64,000 bases of DNA from JAJKIP01 sp037200685 (GCA_037200685.1 JBBCIG010000007.1:62001-126000); one strand, 5' to 3'. Shown: positions 46,321 through 55,177, numbered from the stretch's first letter. Numbers and translations are program-made. The notes: generated by a model from the letters alone, not told the origin.

Positions 46321-46600
46321 ACCCCTTTGACCCCTTTGACCCTTTTGACCACTTTGACCCCTTTGACTATTTTGACTTCTTCCCTCTCCCCTCTTTCTCT
46401 CCTTTATGCTCTTAGCCTATAAAGCTTATCTTTGCAAGCTCTGTCAAATTGGCTCATACACAAAGCCTAGCATCTTTTTTGAACCCCAGCCTCTTGTTTA
46501 AACCAGGGCCGGTTCTCAAATGACTGTTATGACCACTATGACCCTTTTGACTATTTTGACCGTTATGACTTTTGTGACAGCCCTTATTAACTTTTGACTT
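46303..46600. repeat. TTTGACC decamer arrays upstream of secA
   Basis: GACCCCTTTGACCCCTTTGA is repeated with 10-base periodicity at 46312-46375. A second array (GACCACTATGACCCTTTTGA, CTATTTTGACCGTTATGAC) lies at 46520-46600. Between them is the putative secA promoter. Confidence 0.65.
46427..46434 (+). promoter_or_regulatory. Putative -7 box of the secA promoter (TATCTTTG)
   Basis: TATCTTTG matches the Bacteroidota sigma-70 -7 consensus TAnnTTTG and is followed by CAAG, a common start context. It would give an mRNA leader of about 175 bases that includes the second TTTGAC array. No convincing -33 element is seen. Confidence 0.45.
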
Positions 46601-46614
46601 TTTAATTTCTATTC

Positions 46615-49600
46615 ATGTTAGGTTTTATTCAAAAACTCTTCGGTGGCAATAAATCCGAGAAAGACGTTAAGAAACTCACGCCCATCGTTGGGGAAGTCGC
46701 CAAACATTTTACTGCCTATGCATCGTTGACAAACGATCAGCTCCGCAATAAAACACAGGAATTCCGCCAGCGCATCAAAGAGCATATAAAAGAAGTGGAC
46801 GATGAGATCGCTGAAAAAAATAAAGCCGCCGAGGACCTTCCCTTTAATGACCTGCTGGGCAAAGATGCCATCTACCAGCAAGTAGATAAGCTAAAGAAAG
46901 ACCGTGATAAAAAGATTGAAGAAGCATTGGAAGAAATCCTTCCCGAAGCTTTCGCCACAGTAAAAGAAACCGCACGCCGCTTTAAAGAAAATACAGAGAT
47001 CGTTTCTTCCGCTACCGAACTCGACCGCGACCTCAGCGTTAAAAAAGATTATATAAAAATAGAAGGCGACAAAGCCATTTTTAATAATACATGGACAGCC
47101 GGTGGCGGACAAGTCACCTGGAACATGGTACACTATGATGTGCAGCTCATCGGTGGCGCCGTTCTCCATTCTGGTAAAATTGCGGAAATGGCAACGGGTG
47201 AAGGTAAAACCCTTGTGTCCACATTGCCCGCTTACTTAAATGCACTCTCCGGTGAAGGTGTTCACATCGTTACCGTGAACGATTACCTGGCCCGTCGTGA
47301 CCAGGAATGGAACGGAACTATTTTCGAATGGTTGGGGTTAAGAGTGGATTGCATCGATAAGCACCAGCCCAATAGTGAAGAAAGAAGAAAAGCATATTTA
47401 GCGGATATCACCTACGGTACCAACAACGAATTCGGTTTTGATTACCTCCGTGACAACATGGTGCATTCACCCGAAGAAATGGTGCAGCGCAAACACCACT
47501 ACGCCATGGTGGATGAAGTGGATTCCGTATTGATCGATGATGCAAGAACGCCATTGATCATCTCCGGCCCCGTGCCGAGAGGTGAAGACCAGCAGTTTCA
47601 TGTACACAAACCAAGAGTGCAGCAGTTGGTGCAGGAACAGGAACGCATCGTCCGTGCTTCATTAAACGAAGCCAAAAAATTATTTGAAAAAGGTGAAGAC
47701 GATGCCAAAACAGGCGGCCTTCATTTATTCAGGGCCTTCCGTGGTTTACCAAAGTACGGCCCGCTCATTAAATTCTTAAGCGAGCCGGGCATCCGTGTAA
47801 AAATGCAGAAAGCGGAAAACTATTATTTGCAGGACCAGCAGCGCAACATGAAGATCGTAGATGAAGAATTGTTATTTCACATAGATGAAAAACAAAACTC
47901 CGTTGATCTTACCGACAAAGGATTAAACATGATCACCCGTGGCGGTGAAGACACGGAATTTTTCGTGTTGCCCGATATCGGTGTTAAGTTGGCCGAAGTA
48001 GAAAAAAGTGATTTGCCTACGGATGAAAAATTGCACCAAAAAGAAGTAGTGCTCAATGATTATGCGCAGAAAGCCGACCGCATCCATACCGTACAGCAAT
48101 TATTAAAAGCGTATTCCTTATTCGCCAAAGATGTGGAGTACGTAATTATAGATGGCGCTATCAAAATCGTAGATGAGCAGACAGGCCGTATCATGGAAGG
48201 CCGCCGCTACAGCGATGGCCTGCACCAGGCATTGGAAGCAAAAGAAAATGTAAAGATCGAAGCGGCCACGCAAACCTATGCGACCGTTACCCTGCAGAAC
48301 TATTTCCGTATGTACCACAAGCTCGCCGGTATGACGGGTACTGCAGAAACAGAAGCTTCCGAGTTATGGAGCATTTATAAATTAGATGTCGTTACCATTC
48401 CTACCAACATCAGCATGATCCGTAAGGACATGCAGGATTTAGTATACAAAACAAAGCGGGAAAAATTCAAAGCCGCTATTGATGAAATAGAAACATTGCG
48501 CAATGCAGGAAGGCCCATCCTCGTCGGTACCACTTCTGTAGAAATAAGTGAATTGCTCAGCCGTATGCTGCAGCAAAAAAAGATACCGCACAATGTATTG
48601 AATGCAAAACAACATGCCCGTGAAGCGCAGGTCGTTGCCGAAGCAGGTCTCGCCGGTGCGGTTACCATCGCTACCAATATGGCCGGTCGTGGTACGGATA
48701 TCAAGCTCGGGCCCGGTGTAAAAGAAGCAGGCGGTCTCGCTATCATTGGTACCGAAAGACATGAAAGCCGTCGTGTGGACAGGCAGTTGCGTGGACGTGC
48801 GGGCAGGCAGGGCGATCCCGGTACTTCACAGTTCTATGTTTCACTGGAAGATGATCTCATGCGTATGTTCGGCAGCGAACGTATCGCCGCGTTGATGGAT
48901 AAGCTCGGTTACAAAGAAGGCGATGTTATCCAGCACAGCATGATCAGCAACAGCATTCAAAGAGCACAGAAGAAAGTGGAAGAAAATAATTTCGGTATAC
49001 GCAAACGTTTGCTGGAGTATGATGATGTGATGAATGCACAGCGTAACGGTGTATATGGCAAACGCCAGCATGCATTGTTTGGTGAACGTCTCGCACTGGA
49101 TATCGACAATGCATTCGCAGTTGTAGCAGATGGCCTCGTCAGCAGCTTCCGCGAGCAGGAAGATTTCGAAGGTTTCAAAATGGCCTGCATCGTCAACTTT
49201 GGTTTGGATACAAAGATCACCGAAGAAGAATTAAAAAGAGGCGACCTCAATACCGTTGTAGATAAACTCTATGCCGAAGCCACCGAAGGTTACAATGCAC
49301 ACAAAGAAGAAATAAAAAAGAATTCCATACCTGTATTTAAAAATATACGGCTCACGCAGGGCGCCCATATCGAAAACGTGGTCGTGCCGTTCAGCGATGG
49401 CCGCAAAGGCATCAATGTACTCAGCAACCTCGACAAGACCGTAAAAACAAATGGCGAAGAACTCGCAGCTGCGTTAGAAAAAACAATCACCCTGCTGGTA
49501 ATAGATGATGCATGGAAAGAACACCTCCGTGCCATGGACGACCTGAAGCAATCCGTGCAGACCGCCTACCTCGAACAAAAAGACCCGTTGGTGATTTATA

Positions 49601-49953
49601 AAGTGGAAGCCTACCAGCTATTCCGCAACATGACCAGCGAAGTAAACAAGGATATTGTTTCCTTCCTCACGCATGCACAGATACCGCAGCAGCAGGAAAC
49701 AGCGCAACTCAAAGAAGGCCGCAAAGAAAAAACAGACTACAGCAAGATGCGGGCGAACAAAGAAGAAATAGATGCAGCCGGCCAGGATTACGCCGCCAAT
49801 GAAAGGGATAAGTTTGAACCCGGTGGTGGTAGTGGCGCTGATGTTGCAGTGAAACAGGAACCTATTAAAGTAGCGCCGAAGATTGGGAGGAATGATCCTT
49901 GTCCATGTGGTAGTGGCAAAAAATATAAAAATTGTCACGGAAAGGATGCTTAA
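46615..49953 (+). CDS. secA: Preprotein translocase ATPase SecA
   Basis: SecA is the motor that pushes unfolded proteins through SecYEG. Seen are Walker A in MATGEGKTLVSTLPAYLNA, VTVNDYLARRDQEW, the DEAD-like VDEVDSVLIDDARTPLIISG, AGMTGTAETEASE, NMAGRGTDIKLG, ERHESRRVDRQLRGRAGRQG and the helical scaffold. A C-terminal SEC-C zinc motif follows, GRNDPCPCGSGKKYKNCHG. At 1112 residues it is long compared with E. coli SecA (901), as is usual in Bacteroidota because of inserts in the first helicase domain and linker. It is a single gene with its own terminator. Confidence 0.98.
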   Translation: MLGFIQKLFGGNKSEKDVKKLTPIVGEVAKHFTAYASLTNDQLRNKTQEFRQRIKEHIKEVDDEIAEKNKAAEDLPFNDLLGKDAIYQQVDKLKKDRDKKIEEALEEILPEAFATVKETARRFKENTEIVSSATELDRDLSVKKDYIKIEGDKAIFNNTWTAGGGQVTWNMVHYDVQLIGGAVLHSGKIAEMATGEGKTLVSTLPAYLNALSGEGVHIVTVNDYLARRDQEWNGTIFEWLGLRVDCIDKHQPNSEERRKAYLADITYGTNNEFGFDYLRDNMVHSPEEMVQRKHHYAMVDEVDSVLIDDARTPLIISGPVPRGEDQQFHVHKPRVQQLVQEQERIVRASLNEAKKLFEKGEDDAKTGGLHLFRAFRGLPKYGPLIKFLSEPGIRVKMQKAENYYLQDQQRNMKIVDEELLFHIDEKQNSVDLTDKGLNMITRGGEDTEFFVLPDIGVKLAEVEKSDLPTDEKLHQKEVVLNDYAQKADRIHTVQQLLKAYSLFAKDVEYVIIDGAIKIVDEQTGRIMEGRRYSDGLHQALEAKENVKIEAATQTYATVTLQNYFRMYHKLAGMTGTAETEASELWSIYKLDVVTIPTNISMIRKDMQDLVYKTKREKFKAAIDEIETLRNAGRPILVGTTSVEISELLSRMLQQKKIPHNVLNAKQHAREAQVVAEAGLAGAVTIATNMAGRGTDIKLGPGVKEAGGLAIIGTERHESRRVDRQLRGRAGRQGDPGTSQFYVSLEDDLMRMFGSERIAALMDKLGYKEGDVIQHSMISNSIQRAQKKVEENNFGIRKRLLEYDDVMNAQRNGVYGKRQHALFGERLALDIDNAFAVVADGLVSSFREQEDFEGFKMACIVNFGLDTKITEEELKRGDLNTVVDKLYAEATEGYNAHKEEIKKNSIPVFKNIRLTQGAHIENVVVPFSDGRKGINVLSNLDKTVKTNGEELAAALEKTITLLVIDDAWKEHLRAMDDLKQSVQTAYLEQKDPLVIYKVEAYQLFRNMTSEVNKDIVSFLTHAQIPQQQETAQLKEGRKEKTDYSKMRANKEEIDAAGQDYAANERDKFEPGGGSGADVAVKQEPIKVAPKIGRNDPCPCGSGKKYKNCHGKDA

Positions 49954-50047
49954 CTGCGAGTCCGCTATGGCGGACGAGTCCCGACCTTTGTCGGGATCAT
50001 GGTAAGGATACATAATTTCTAAGTGTTTTCATATACTATAAAAGATG

Positions 50048-50075
50048 ATGCCCTGTTTATGCAGGGCATTTTTAT
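50048..50075 (+). terminator. Rho-independent terminator of secA
   Basis: ATGCCCTG (50048-50055) pairs perfectly with CAGGGCAT (50062-50069) around TTTATG, followed by TTTTTA. It lies about 95 bases after the secA stop. Between them are two further small palindromes (TCCGCTATGGCGGA, CCCGACCTTTGTCGGG). Confidence 0.85.
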
Positions 50076-50078
50076 TCG

Positions 50079-50206
50079 CCCGGCTGCATTGCTGTCCTGA
50101 GCGAAGTCGAAGGGGCATCGTCTGTTGCGCCTGCCCCGACGAGGAGCGATAGCGACGGAACTCGGGGTCGCACTCTTGTACGTTCGATAATCCTATTCAG
50201 CATTTA
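50079..50206 (-). repeat. TGCGACGCAAC-family repeat, copy 8, with a nested palindrome
   Basis: The family core GTTGCG/TCGCAC is split by about 40 bases: GTTGCG, CCTGCCCCGACGAGGAGCG, ATAGCGACGGAACTCGGGG, TCGCAC. The inserted part begins with CCCCGA and ends with TCGGGG. A second inserted motif, CTGAGCGAAGTCGAAGGG, lies upstream. The end CTATTCAGCAT is typical. No gene is present from here to 50476, which is AT-rich. Confidence 0.7.
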
Positions 50207-50476
50207 TTTGGAGAATTCATAAAAAGCTCTAACTTAGAAATTCTTTAGAACCTTATTCTATCCTTCTCCCTATTAAATTCTTCTCTGACTATTAGCATTA
50301 AGATTTGTCTTGGCAAAATCTTTTTAGAGTTACAAATTTTTCTAATTAATTGATGATAAACTCATCAAGTGAAAAACGAAAATAGAAGTAAGGTAATCTT
50401 CACATTTTTTGAGTTGAGGTAACTCTTTTGCACTCTATGAAATTGAAGATATGTAACTATAGCTTACAACAATTAA

Positions 50477-51565
50477 ATGATAGAAGAAATAAAATACCAT
50501 ATCTACAACATCGTGTTACAGCCCACGACATTTTGCAACCTAAATTGTAGTTATTGCTATTTACCCGACAAGGAACAAAAATTAAAAATGACTTTGGACA
50601 TAACTACCAAACTTTCCTATGACATAATGCAAGAAGGGAGAAATGTAAATTTACTTTGGCACGCTGGTGAACCAATGGCATGTGGGCTTTCCTTTTTTAG
50701 AGAGTTATTATCTCCATTTAAAAACAACAAATTTGTAACTCACATCATCCAAACAAATGCAACCTTAATCAATCAAGCATGGTGCGACTTCTTCAAAGAA
50801 AATAATTTTCACGTTGGGGTAAGTATTGATGGGCCTGATTGGGCTAATTTAAATCGCATAGACAGAAAAGGAAGACAATCTTTCAGCAAAACAATTGATG
50901 GCATTGCTAAGTTAAAAGAAAACGACATCGAATTTATTATAATTGCTGTTGTTGATTTTTCTACTCTTAACAAAGCAAAAGACTTATATCAGTTTTTTTG
51001 CGGACTTGGGTGTGATTGGGTCGGTATTAATATTGAAGAAAACGAAAGCGCAAACAAAAGGAAAGTTTGTGATGACGAAAGAGTTTCACTTTTCTGGAAA
51101 GAACTTTTTAGCTCTTGGTATGCAAATCCGAAAATAGAGATTAGAGAAATATCTTCAACATTAAGCTGGTTTGAAGACCTCAATAATAACGAGCAGTTCA
51201 ATCTTTCCAATTACAAGATTGATTTATTTCCTTCTATTGGTTATAATGGCGACATTGTTCTTTTGTCACCAGAACTTTTAGGAGGCGTTGACAAAAATTA
51301 CAATGATTTCATAGTTGGCAACATAAAAACAAAATCGATTTTTGAAATTGAAAAAAATATTGAAACAATAAATTATGTAAATGATTTTTCAAAAGGTGTT
51401 TTAATGTGTCAAGAGGAGTGTGACTATTTCTCGTTTTGTAGAGGTGGTCAAGCAAGTAATAAATTTTATGAAACAGGCCAGCTTGCAGCCACAGAAACAA
51501 CATATTGTCGTAATTCAAAAAAAAGAGCGGTCGACGCAATTATTCATCAATTAAATTTTAAATAA
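50477..51565 (+). CDS. Radical SAM/SPASM peptide maturase (GrrM/OscB-like, cyclophane-forming)
   Basis: The radical SAM motif is FCNLNCSYC (Cys20, Cys24, Cys27), preceded by the usual strand IYNIVLQPTT. WHAGEP corresponds to the GGEP SAM-binding motif, and VSIDGP is the later conserved strand. The C-terminal SPASM region ends with CQEECDYFSFCRGGQASNKF and ETTYCRNSKKRAVDAI, closely like GrrM-type enzymes that link an aromatic side chain to the residue two positions on in a precursor peptide. At 362 residues the size is typical. It is followed after one base by a precursor-like peptide gene. Codon use is AT-rich compared with secA, so the locus may be acquired. Confidence 0.85.
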   Translation: MIEEIKYHIYNIVLQPTTFCNLNCSYCYLPDKEQKLKMTLDITTKLSYDIMQEGRNVNLLWHAGEPMACGLSFFRELLSPFKNNKFVTHIIQTNATLINQAWCDFFKENNFHVGVSIDGPDWANLNRIDRKGRQSFSKTIDGIAKLKENDIEFIIIAVVDFSTLNKAKDLYQFFCGLGCDWVGINIEENESANKRKVCDDERVSLFWKELFSSWYANPKIEIREISSTLSWFEDLNNNEQFNLSNYKIDLFPSIGYNGDIVLLSPELLGGVDKNYNDFIVGNIKTKSIFEIEKNIETINYVNDFSKGVLMCQEECDYFSFCRGGQASNKFYETGQLAATETTYCRNSKKRAVDAIIHQLNFK

Positions 51566-51566
51566 G

Positions 51567-51746
51567 ATGAACAAACTTGAACTAAAAATTATAGCCAACA
51601 AATCTATTGTTGAAGAAAAGTTAGTTAATAAAAATGCTGCTACTTCAAAAAATCGTAATAAAATAAAATCCGGCTTCAGTAATTCATGGGATAATGGCTG
51701 GGGTAATTATGGGAAAACTTTCAAGCCAGTTGAAATTAAATTCTAA
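51567..51746 (+). CDS. Putative RiPP precursor peptide 1, 59 aa (SWDNGWGN core)
   Basis: The ATG follows the stop of the radical SAM gene after a single base, so translation is probably coupled. The peptide has a charged leader (MNKLELKIIANKSIVEEKLV, then NKNAATSKNRNKIKS) and a core GFSNSWDNGWGNYGKTF followed by KPVEIKF. The core contains four aromatic-X-polar triads in a row: FSN, WDN, WGN and YGK. That is the pattern modified by cyclophane-forming SPASM enzymes, where the aromatic ring is joined to the third residue. The size, position and core all point to the substrate of the adjacent enzyme. No cleavage motif is obvious. Confidence 0.75.
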   Translation: MNKLELKIIANKSIVEEKLVNKNAATSKNRNKIKSGFSNSWDNGWGNYGKTFKPVEIKF

Positions 51747-51754
51747 TAATTATT

Positions 51755-52306
51755 ATGTCTAGCACTGATTGGCTAAAGTATGGAAGTACTATCCTTGTTT
51801 CCTTCCTTTCAGGTGGGGCTATGGGCGCTATTCTGACCAATTGGTTTACGAATAGAAGGAATAGAATTCCTACAATCGAAATACAGCAATCTATAAGTTG
51901 CGTTTTTGCTCCTGTAATTTCTGTTAAGCCAAAAATTACTTTTTCGAGAGGAGGAGTAGAATCTCATTTTGAAAATCTTTACATTATTGAAACCCAAATT
52001 CATAATAAAGGCAACAACGACTATCCTGATTTTGATTTAAAATTGACGTTATCACCGTTTGCTAAGATTGTTTATTTAGAATGTAAAGGTCAAGATACTT
52101 CGCATGAAGTAATACTAAAAGAAAAGATTGAGTTTGCGTCACCATCAATGATTGCTGATTTATCTTTAACTCCTTTCAACAGAAAAAATATTTTTCATAT
52201 TACTGCCTATGCGACATGTGAAGGCAAGCAAGGATTGACAAAAAAGGATATAAAATATAGTTCTAAACTTTCCGCCAATTTTATAGCCGCAGAAACAGTG
52301 CCCTAA
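51755..52306 (+). CDS. Membrane-anchored protein of unknown function between two RiPP precursors
   Basis: I do not recognise this family. A single N-terminal helix (STILVSFLSGGAMGAILTNWF, residues about 10-32) is followed by a basic stop (NRRNR). A beta-rich soluble domain of about 145 residues comes next (ENLYIIETQIHNKGNNDYPDF, DLKLTLSPFAKIVYLECKGQ, LTPFNRKNIFHITAYATCEG), most likely cytoplasmic from the positive-inside rule. It starts 8 bases after precursor 1 and ends 28 bases before precursor 2, so it belongs to the same unit. It could be an immunity, anchoring or target protein of the peptide. Confidence 0.6.
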   Translation: MSSTDWLKYGSTILVSFLSGGAMGAILTNWFTNRRNRIPTIEIQQSISCVFAPVISVKPKITFSRGGVESHFENLYIIETQIHNKGNNDYPDFDLKLTLSPFAKIVYLECKGQDTSHEVILKEKIEFASPSMIADLSLTPFNRKNIFHITAYATCEGKQGLTKKDIKYSSKLSANFIAAETVP

Positions 52307-52334
52307 TTAATCTTTTACCAATAAACTATTCACA

Positions 52335-52535
52335 ATGACACAGATAGAAAAAAAAATAAAAAACAACAAACAAATATTTGAAGAAAGATTTGTACGCAGA
52401 AGTGAATATCCTGATATAATAAATAATAACGCTAAAATTGAGTTCCGCCCGTCTTGGGATAATGGATGGGACAACGGCAAATCATTCAGACCAATAATAC
52501 GAACATCAGGCAATACACTTCCTGGCAAGAAGTAG
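52335..52535 (+). CDS. Putative RiPP precursor peptide 2, 66 aa (SWDNGWDN core)
   Basis: The leader (MTQIEKKIKNNKQIFEERFV, then RRSEYPDIINNNAKIE) is unrelated to that of precursor 1 in detail. The core FRPSWDNGWDNGKSFRP shares SWDNGW-x-N-GK-(S/T)-F-(K/R)-P with it. Two WDN triads stand side by side. A longer tail (IIRTSGNTLPGKK) follows. Conservation of the core against a divergent leader is the strongest sign that the core is the modified part. An antisense frame over the same bases (52307-52615) is a shadow. Confidence 0.7.
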   Translation: MTQIEKKIKNNKQIFEERFVRRSEYPDIINNNAKIEFRPSWDNGWDNGKSFRPIIRTSGNTLPGKK

Positions 52536-52892
52536 TTTGACCCACAACAAAATGTCTTGCTGCAAGTGAGGGGGGAAACCTTGATATTTTGACTGTGTTT
52601 TATTATCAACTTCAATTTAAGAAGAAAACTAACGCCAAATTATTGGTTCTAAACACCAATAATTTTACAAAGTCAAGCAGAAGTTTCGGTTGGTATTATA
52701 AAATCCCCTTCTCCAGCAAGACCTTTACCTTATAAATCATACTAGACAGTATCTGCGTTTCCATTTAACATCCATGACTTTGCCAACCCAAGTCAACTAC
52801 GTTAGTAAATGGCAAGATATCATACACAGCACACTGCCCTCTCACCAGCCGAATGGTGTACTTGTGTATATTATAGTCCTAAAATAATAAAG

Positions 52893-52900
52893 TATATTTG
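52893..52900 (+). promoter_or_regulatory. Putative -7 box of the defence operon promoter (TATATTTG)
   Basis: TATATTTG matches TAnnTTTG and lies 22 bases before the ATG of the DUF262 gene. It starts the five-gene operon. The remainder of 52536-52892 holds no gene or repeat that I can see. Confidence 0.5.
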
Positions 52901-52922
52901 ACCATTGAAAATCAACACTTAA

Positions 52923-54026
52923 ATGACGGAATTAAAACAAAAAATCATTGAGAAAGACGAGGACACTGCCATAGAGGACAAAAATGATGGTGGCTTATAC
53001 CCTTATGACCCTGCTTATGAAAATATAGAGATTGGGGAAGACCCATTTTCAATATTTGAATATTTAAGACAACTTGAAAAAGGAAAAATTACAATACAGC
53101 CTGATTTCCAAAGAAATCAAGTTTGGAATAATATTCAGAAAAGTAAATTTATAGAATCTATTATTCTTAATTTTCCCTTGCCGCCAATATACTTAAATGA
53201 AACTAAAGAATCGACATATATTGTAATTGATGGCCTACAACGTTCAACAGCATTACAACAATTTTATAAAGGCATATATGCACTAACAGGAATCGAAGCA
53301 CTTCCAAAATACAATGGTTATAGATTTAGAGATTTGCCAGAAATATTACAATCGAAATTTGAGAATAAAAAACTTACCGTTTTTATTCTTAAGCCATCTA
53401 CCCCAATGGTGGTAATATATGATTTATTTAATCGAATTAATACGGGAGGAACTCAATTAAACAGGCAAGAAGTCCGCAATTGTATTTTTATAGGTAAATC
53501 AACACAACTACTTAAAGAATTATCTGAACAGTACTATTTTAAAGAAGCGATTGACTGGGGAGTAAAAGATACTAGAATGAAAGACCGGGAATTAGTTTTA
53601 CGTTATATCGCTTTCCGCTGGTTTGATTTTCAAAATGAATATAGTGGTGATATGAGTGATTATGTAGAAACGGCAATGAAGAAAATAAATAAAATGGATG
53701 AGTCTCAAATCAGTCAGATGAAAGTAGACTTTGAAAAAGTAATGAAATGGTCATTCGAAATTTGGGGCACTACAAATTTCAGAATTCCTACTGATTACAC
53801 AAGAGGAACAATAAACACTGCCATCTTAGAATCTGTTTGTAACTATTTATCATTTCAAGAAGATTCATTTTTGGAACGCAATCAGGAAATAATTAACGAT
53901 AATTTTTCTACTCTCATTCATGACCCTGTATACTTTGAAGCAGTAACCAAATCCACAGGAAATAAAGCGAAGGTTTTAGACCGTTTTCGACTAGCACATG
54001 AAATATTAAACCAAGGTACAGCATGA
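52923..54026 (+). CDS. DUF262 domain protein (GmrSD-type N-terminal domain), defence operon gene 1
   Basis: The DUF262/ParB-like nuclease fold is seen in IQPDFQRNQVWNNIQKSKFI (residues about 58-77), LPPIYLNET, YIVIDGLQRSTALQQFYKG with the DGxQR motif, and NRINTGGTQLNRQEVRNCIF. In GmrS-type proteins this domain binds and hydrolyses nucleotides to drive restriction of modified DNA, but here the nuclease HNH domain (GmrD, DUF1524) is missing; the C-terminal 150 residues are helical and unassigned. The stop overlaps the next gene by four bases (ATGA). It probably works with the ATPase as sensor or regulator. Confidence 0.85.
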   Translation: MTELKQKIIEKDEDTAIEDKNDGGLYPYDPAYENIEIGEDPFSIFEYLRQLEKGKITIQPDFQRNQVWNNIQKSKFIESIILNFPLPPIYLNETKESTYIVIDGLQRSTALQQFYKGIYALTGIEALPKYNGYRFRDLPEILQSKFENKKLTVFILKPSTPMVVIYDLFNRINTGGTQLNRQEVRNCIFIGKSTQLLKELSEQYYFKEAIDWGVKDTRMKDRELVLRYIAFRWFDFQNEYSGDMSDYVETAMKKINKMDESQISQMKVDFEKVMKWSFEIWGTTNFRIPTDYTRGTINTAILESVCNYLSFQEDSFLERNQEIINDNFSTLIHDPVYFEAVTKSTGNKAKVLDRFRLAHEILNQGTA

Positions 54027-55171
54027 TAAAAGAATTACAAATTCAAAATTTCAAGTGCTTTCAGCAATCTAAGCCATTTGAGTTTTCAAAACTTAATTTG
54101 CTTACAGGAATAAATGGCAGGGGTAAATCCTCTTTGTTACAAACGTTTCTCGTTTTATCTCAATCAGCTTGGAGAAATACAGATTTAAAAAACTTGGTAA
54201 TTAATGACGAACTTTTAACATTAGGAAACTTTGATGATATAAAAAATAGTGATACCCCAAGAGGTGAAAATATTCACTTCAACTTTAAGTTTGATTCGCC
54301 ATTTATTGATGAAGCAAAAATTCAATATGCTGAAAACCCAGACCAACCATTACAAGCCGAATGTGTAAAAATTGAAATTAAATCTCAAGGCAAAACTATT
54401 GTTGTTGAGCCAAAAAAAAAACAAGTCGATGATATTGTCCTAACATTTGCAGAGTTAATAAAAAAGATACATTTTGTAAGTGCAGATAGGCTTGGGCCCG
54501 TTAAATATGTTGACAAAAATAATTTACCAGAATTTGTCCATGTTGGCCCTAGGGGCGAACATTCAATAAATATATTAGCAAACACATTAAACCTTGCCAA
54601 TGTAAACGAACTGCTATACAAAGGAAATGATGCAAAGTCAGTCATTCAGCAAACTGTAGAGTGGATGAGTTACATTCTAGAAGGTGCGAAAATTGATATA
54701 GGTGGCAAAGAGAAAGAAAGCAGCGTTTTATTTATGCTTTTGAATAATAAGAGTAATTCATACGCTTATAAACCTGCAAATGTTGGTTTTGGTTATAGTT
54801 ACATTCTACCATTAATTGTAACTGGGTTAATAGCAAAGCCAGGTGAAGCAATAATCATTGAAAACCCTGAAGCACACCTACATCCAAGAGCTCAATCCAA
54901 AATTTCAGAATTTTTTGCAAGAGTAGCTTCATGTGGGATTCAGGTTTTTATTGAATCGCATAGTGAACATATTTTAAATGGCTTAAGGGTAAGTGCGTTA
55001 AACCCTGAAATCAATATTAAACATGATGAATTAATTATCCACTATTTTAATGAGTCTTTTACTTCTGAAAAGTTGTCAATGGATGAAAAGGGAAAAATTG
55101 CAAATTGGCCTAGTGGCTTCTTTGACCAACAGGAAATTGATTTATCAACTATTTTCAAATTCAGTAAGTAA
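54023..55171 (+). CDS. AAA/ABC-type ATPase (OLD-like, DUF3696 style), defence operon gene 2
   Basis: The protein starts with IKELQIQNFKCFQQSKPFEF and Walker A GINGRGKSSLLQTF (residues 29-42). It ends with the ABC-like block AIIIENPEAHLHPRAQSKIS and the D-loop/H-loop region VFIESHSEHILNGLRVSAL. This is the form of the SMC/RecF-like AAA_15/21 ATPases and of DUF3696 proteins that accompany effectors in phage defence. No Toprim domain is fused to it. It is translationally coupled to the DUF262 gene. Confidence 0.85.
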   Translation: MIKELQIQNFKCFQQSKPFEFSKLNLLTGINGRGKSSLLQTFLVLSQSAWRNTDLKNLVINDELLTLGNFDDIKNSDTPRGENIHFNFKFDSPFIDEAKIQYAENPDQPLQAECVKIEIKSQGKTIVVEPKKKQVDDIVLTFAELIKKIHFVSADRLGPVKYVDKNNLPEFVHVGPRGEHSINILANTLNLANVNELLYKGNDAKSVIQQTVEWMSYILEGAKIDIGGKEKESSVLFMLLNNKSNSYAYKPANVGFGYSYILPLIVTGLIAKPGEAIIIENPEAHLHPRAQSKISEFFARVASCGIQVFIESHSEHILNGLRVSALNPEINIKHDELIIHYFNESFTSEKLSMDEKGKIANWPSGFFDQQEIDLSTIFKFSK

Positions 55172-55177
55172 TTGACT

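Noticed and set aside
50477..51565. Anaerobic sulfatase-maturating enzyme
   Set aside because: There is no sulfatase nearby, and the SPASM tail (CRGGQASNKF, ETTYCRN) fits the GrrM-type group better; a peptide substrate is adjacent.
52307..52615. 102-residue hydrophobic frame on the minus strand
   Set aside because: It lies antisense to the SWDNGW precursor 2, whose core is conserved with precursor 1; the antisense frame is a shadow.
52923..55171. Complete GmrSD type IV restriction system
   Set aside because: The DUF262 protein lacks the DUF1524 HNH half and no separate GmrD gene is present.
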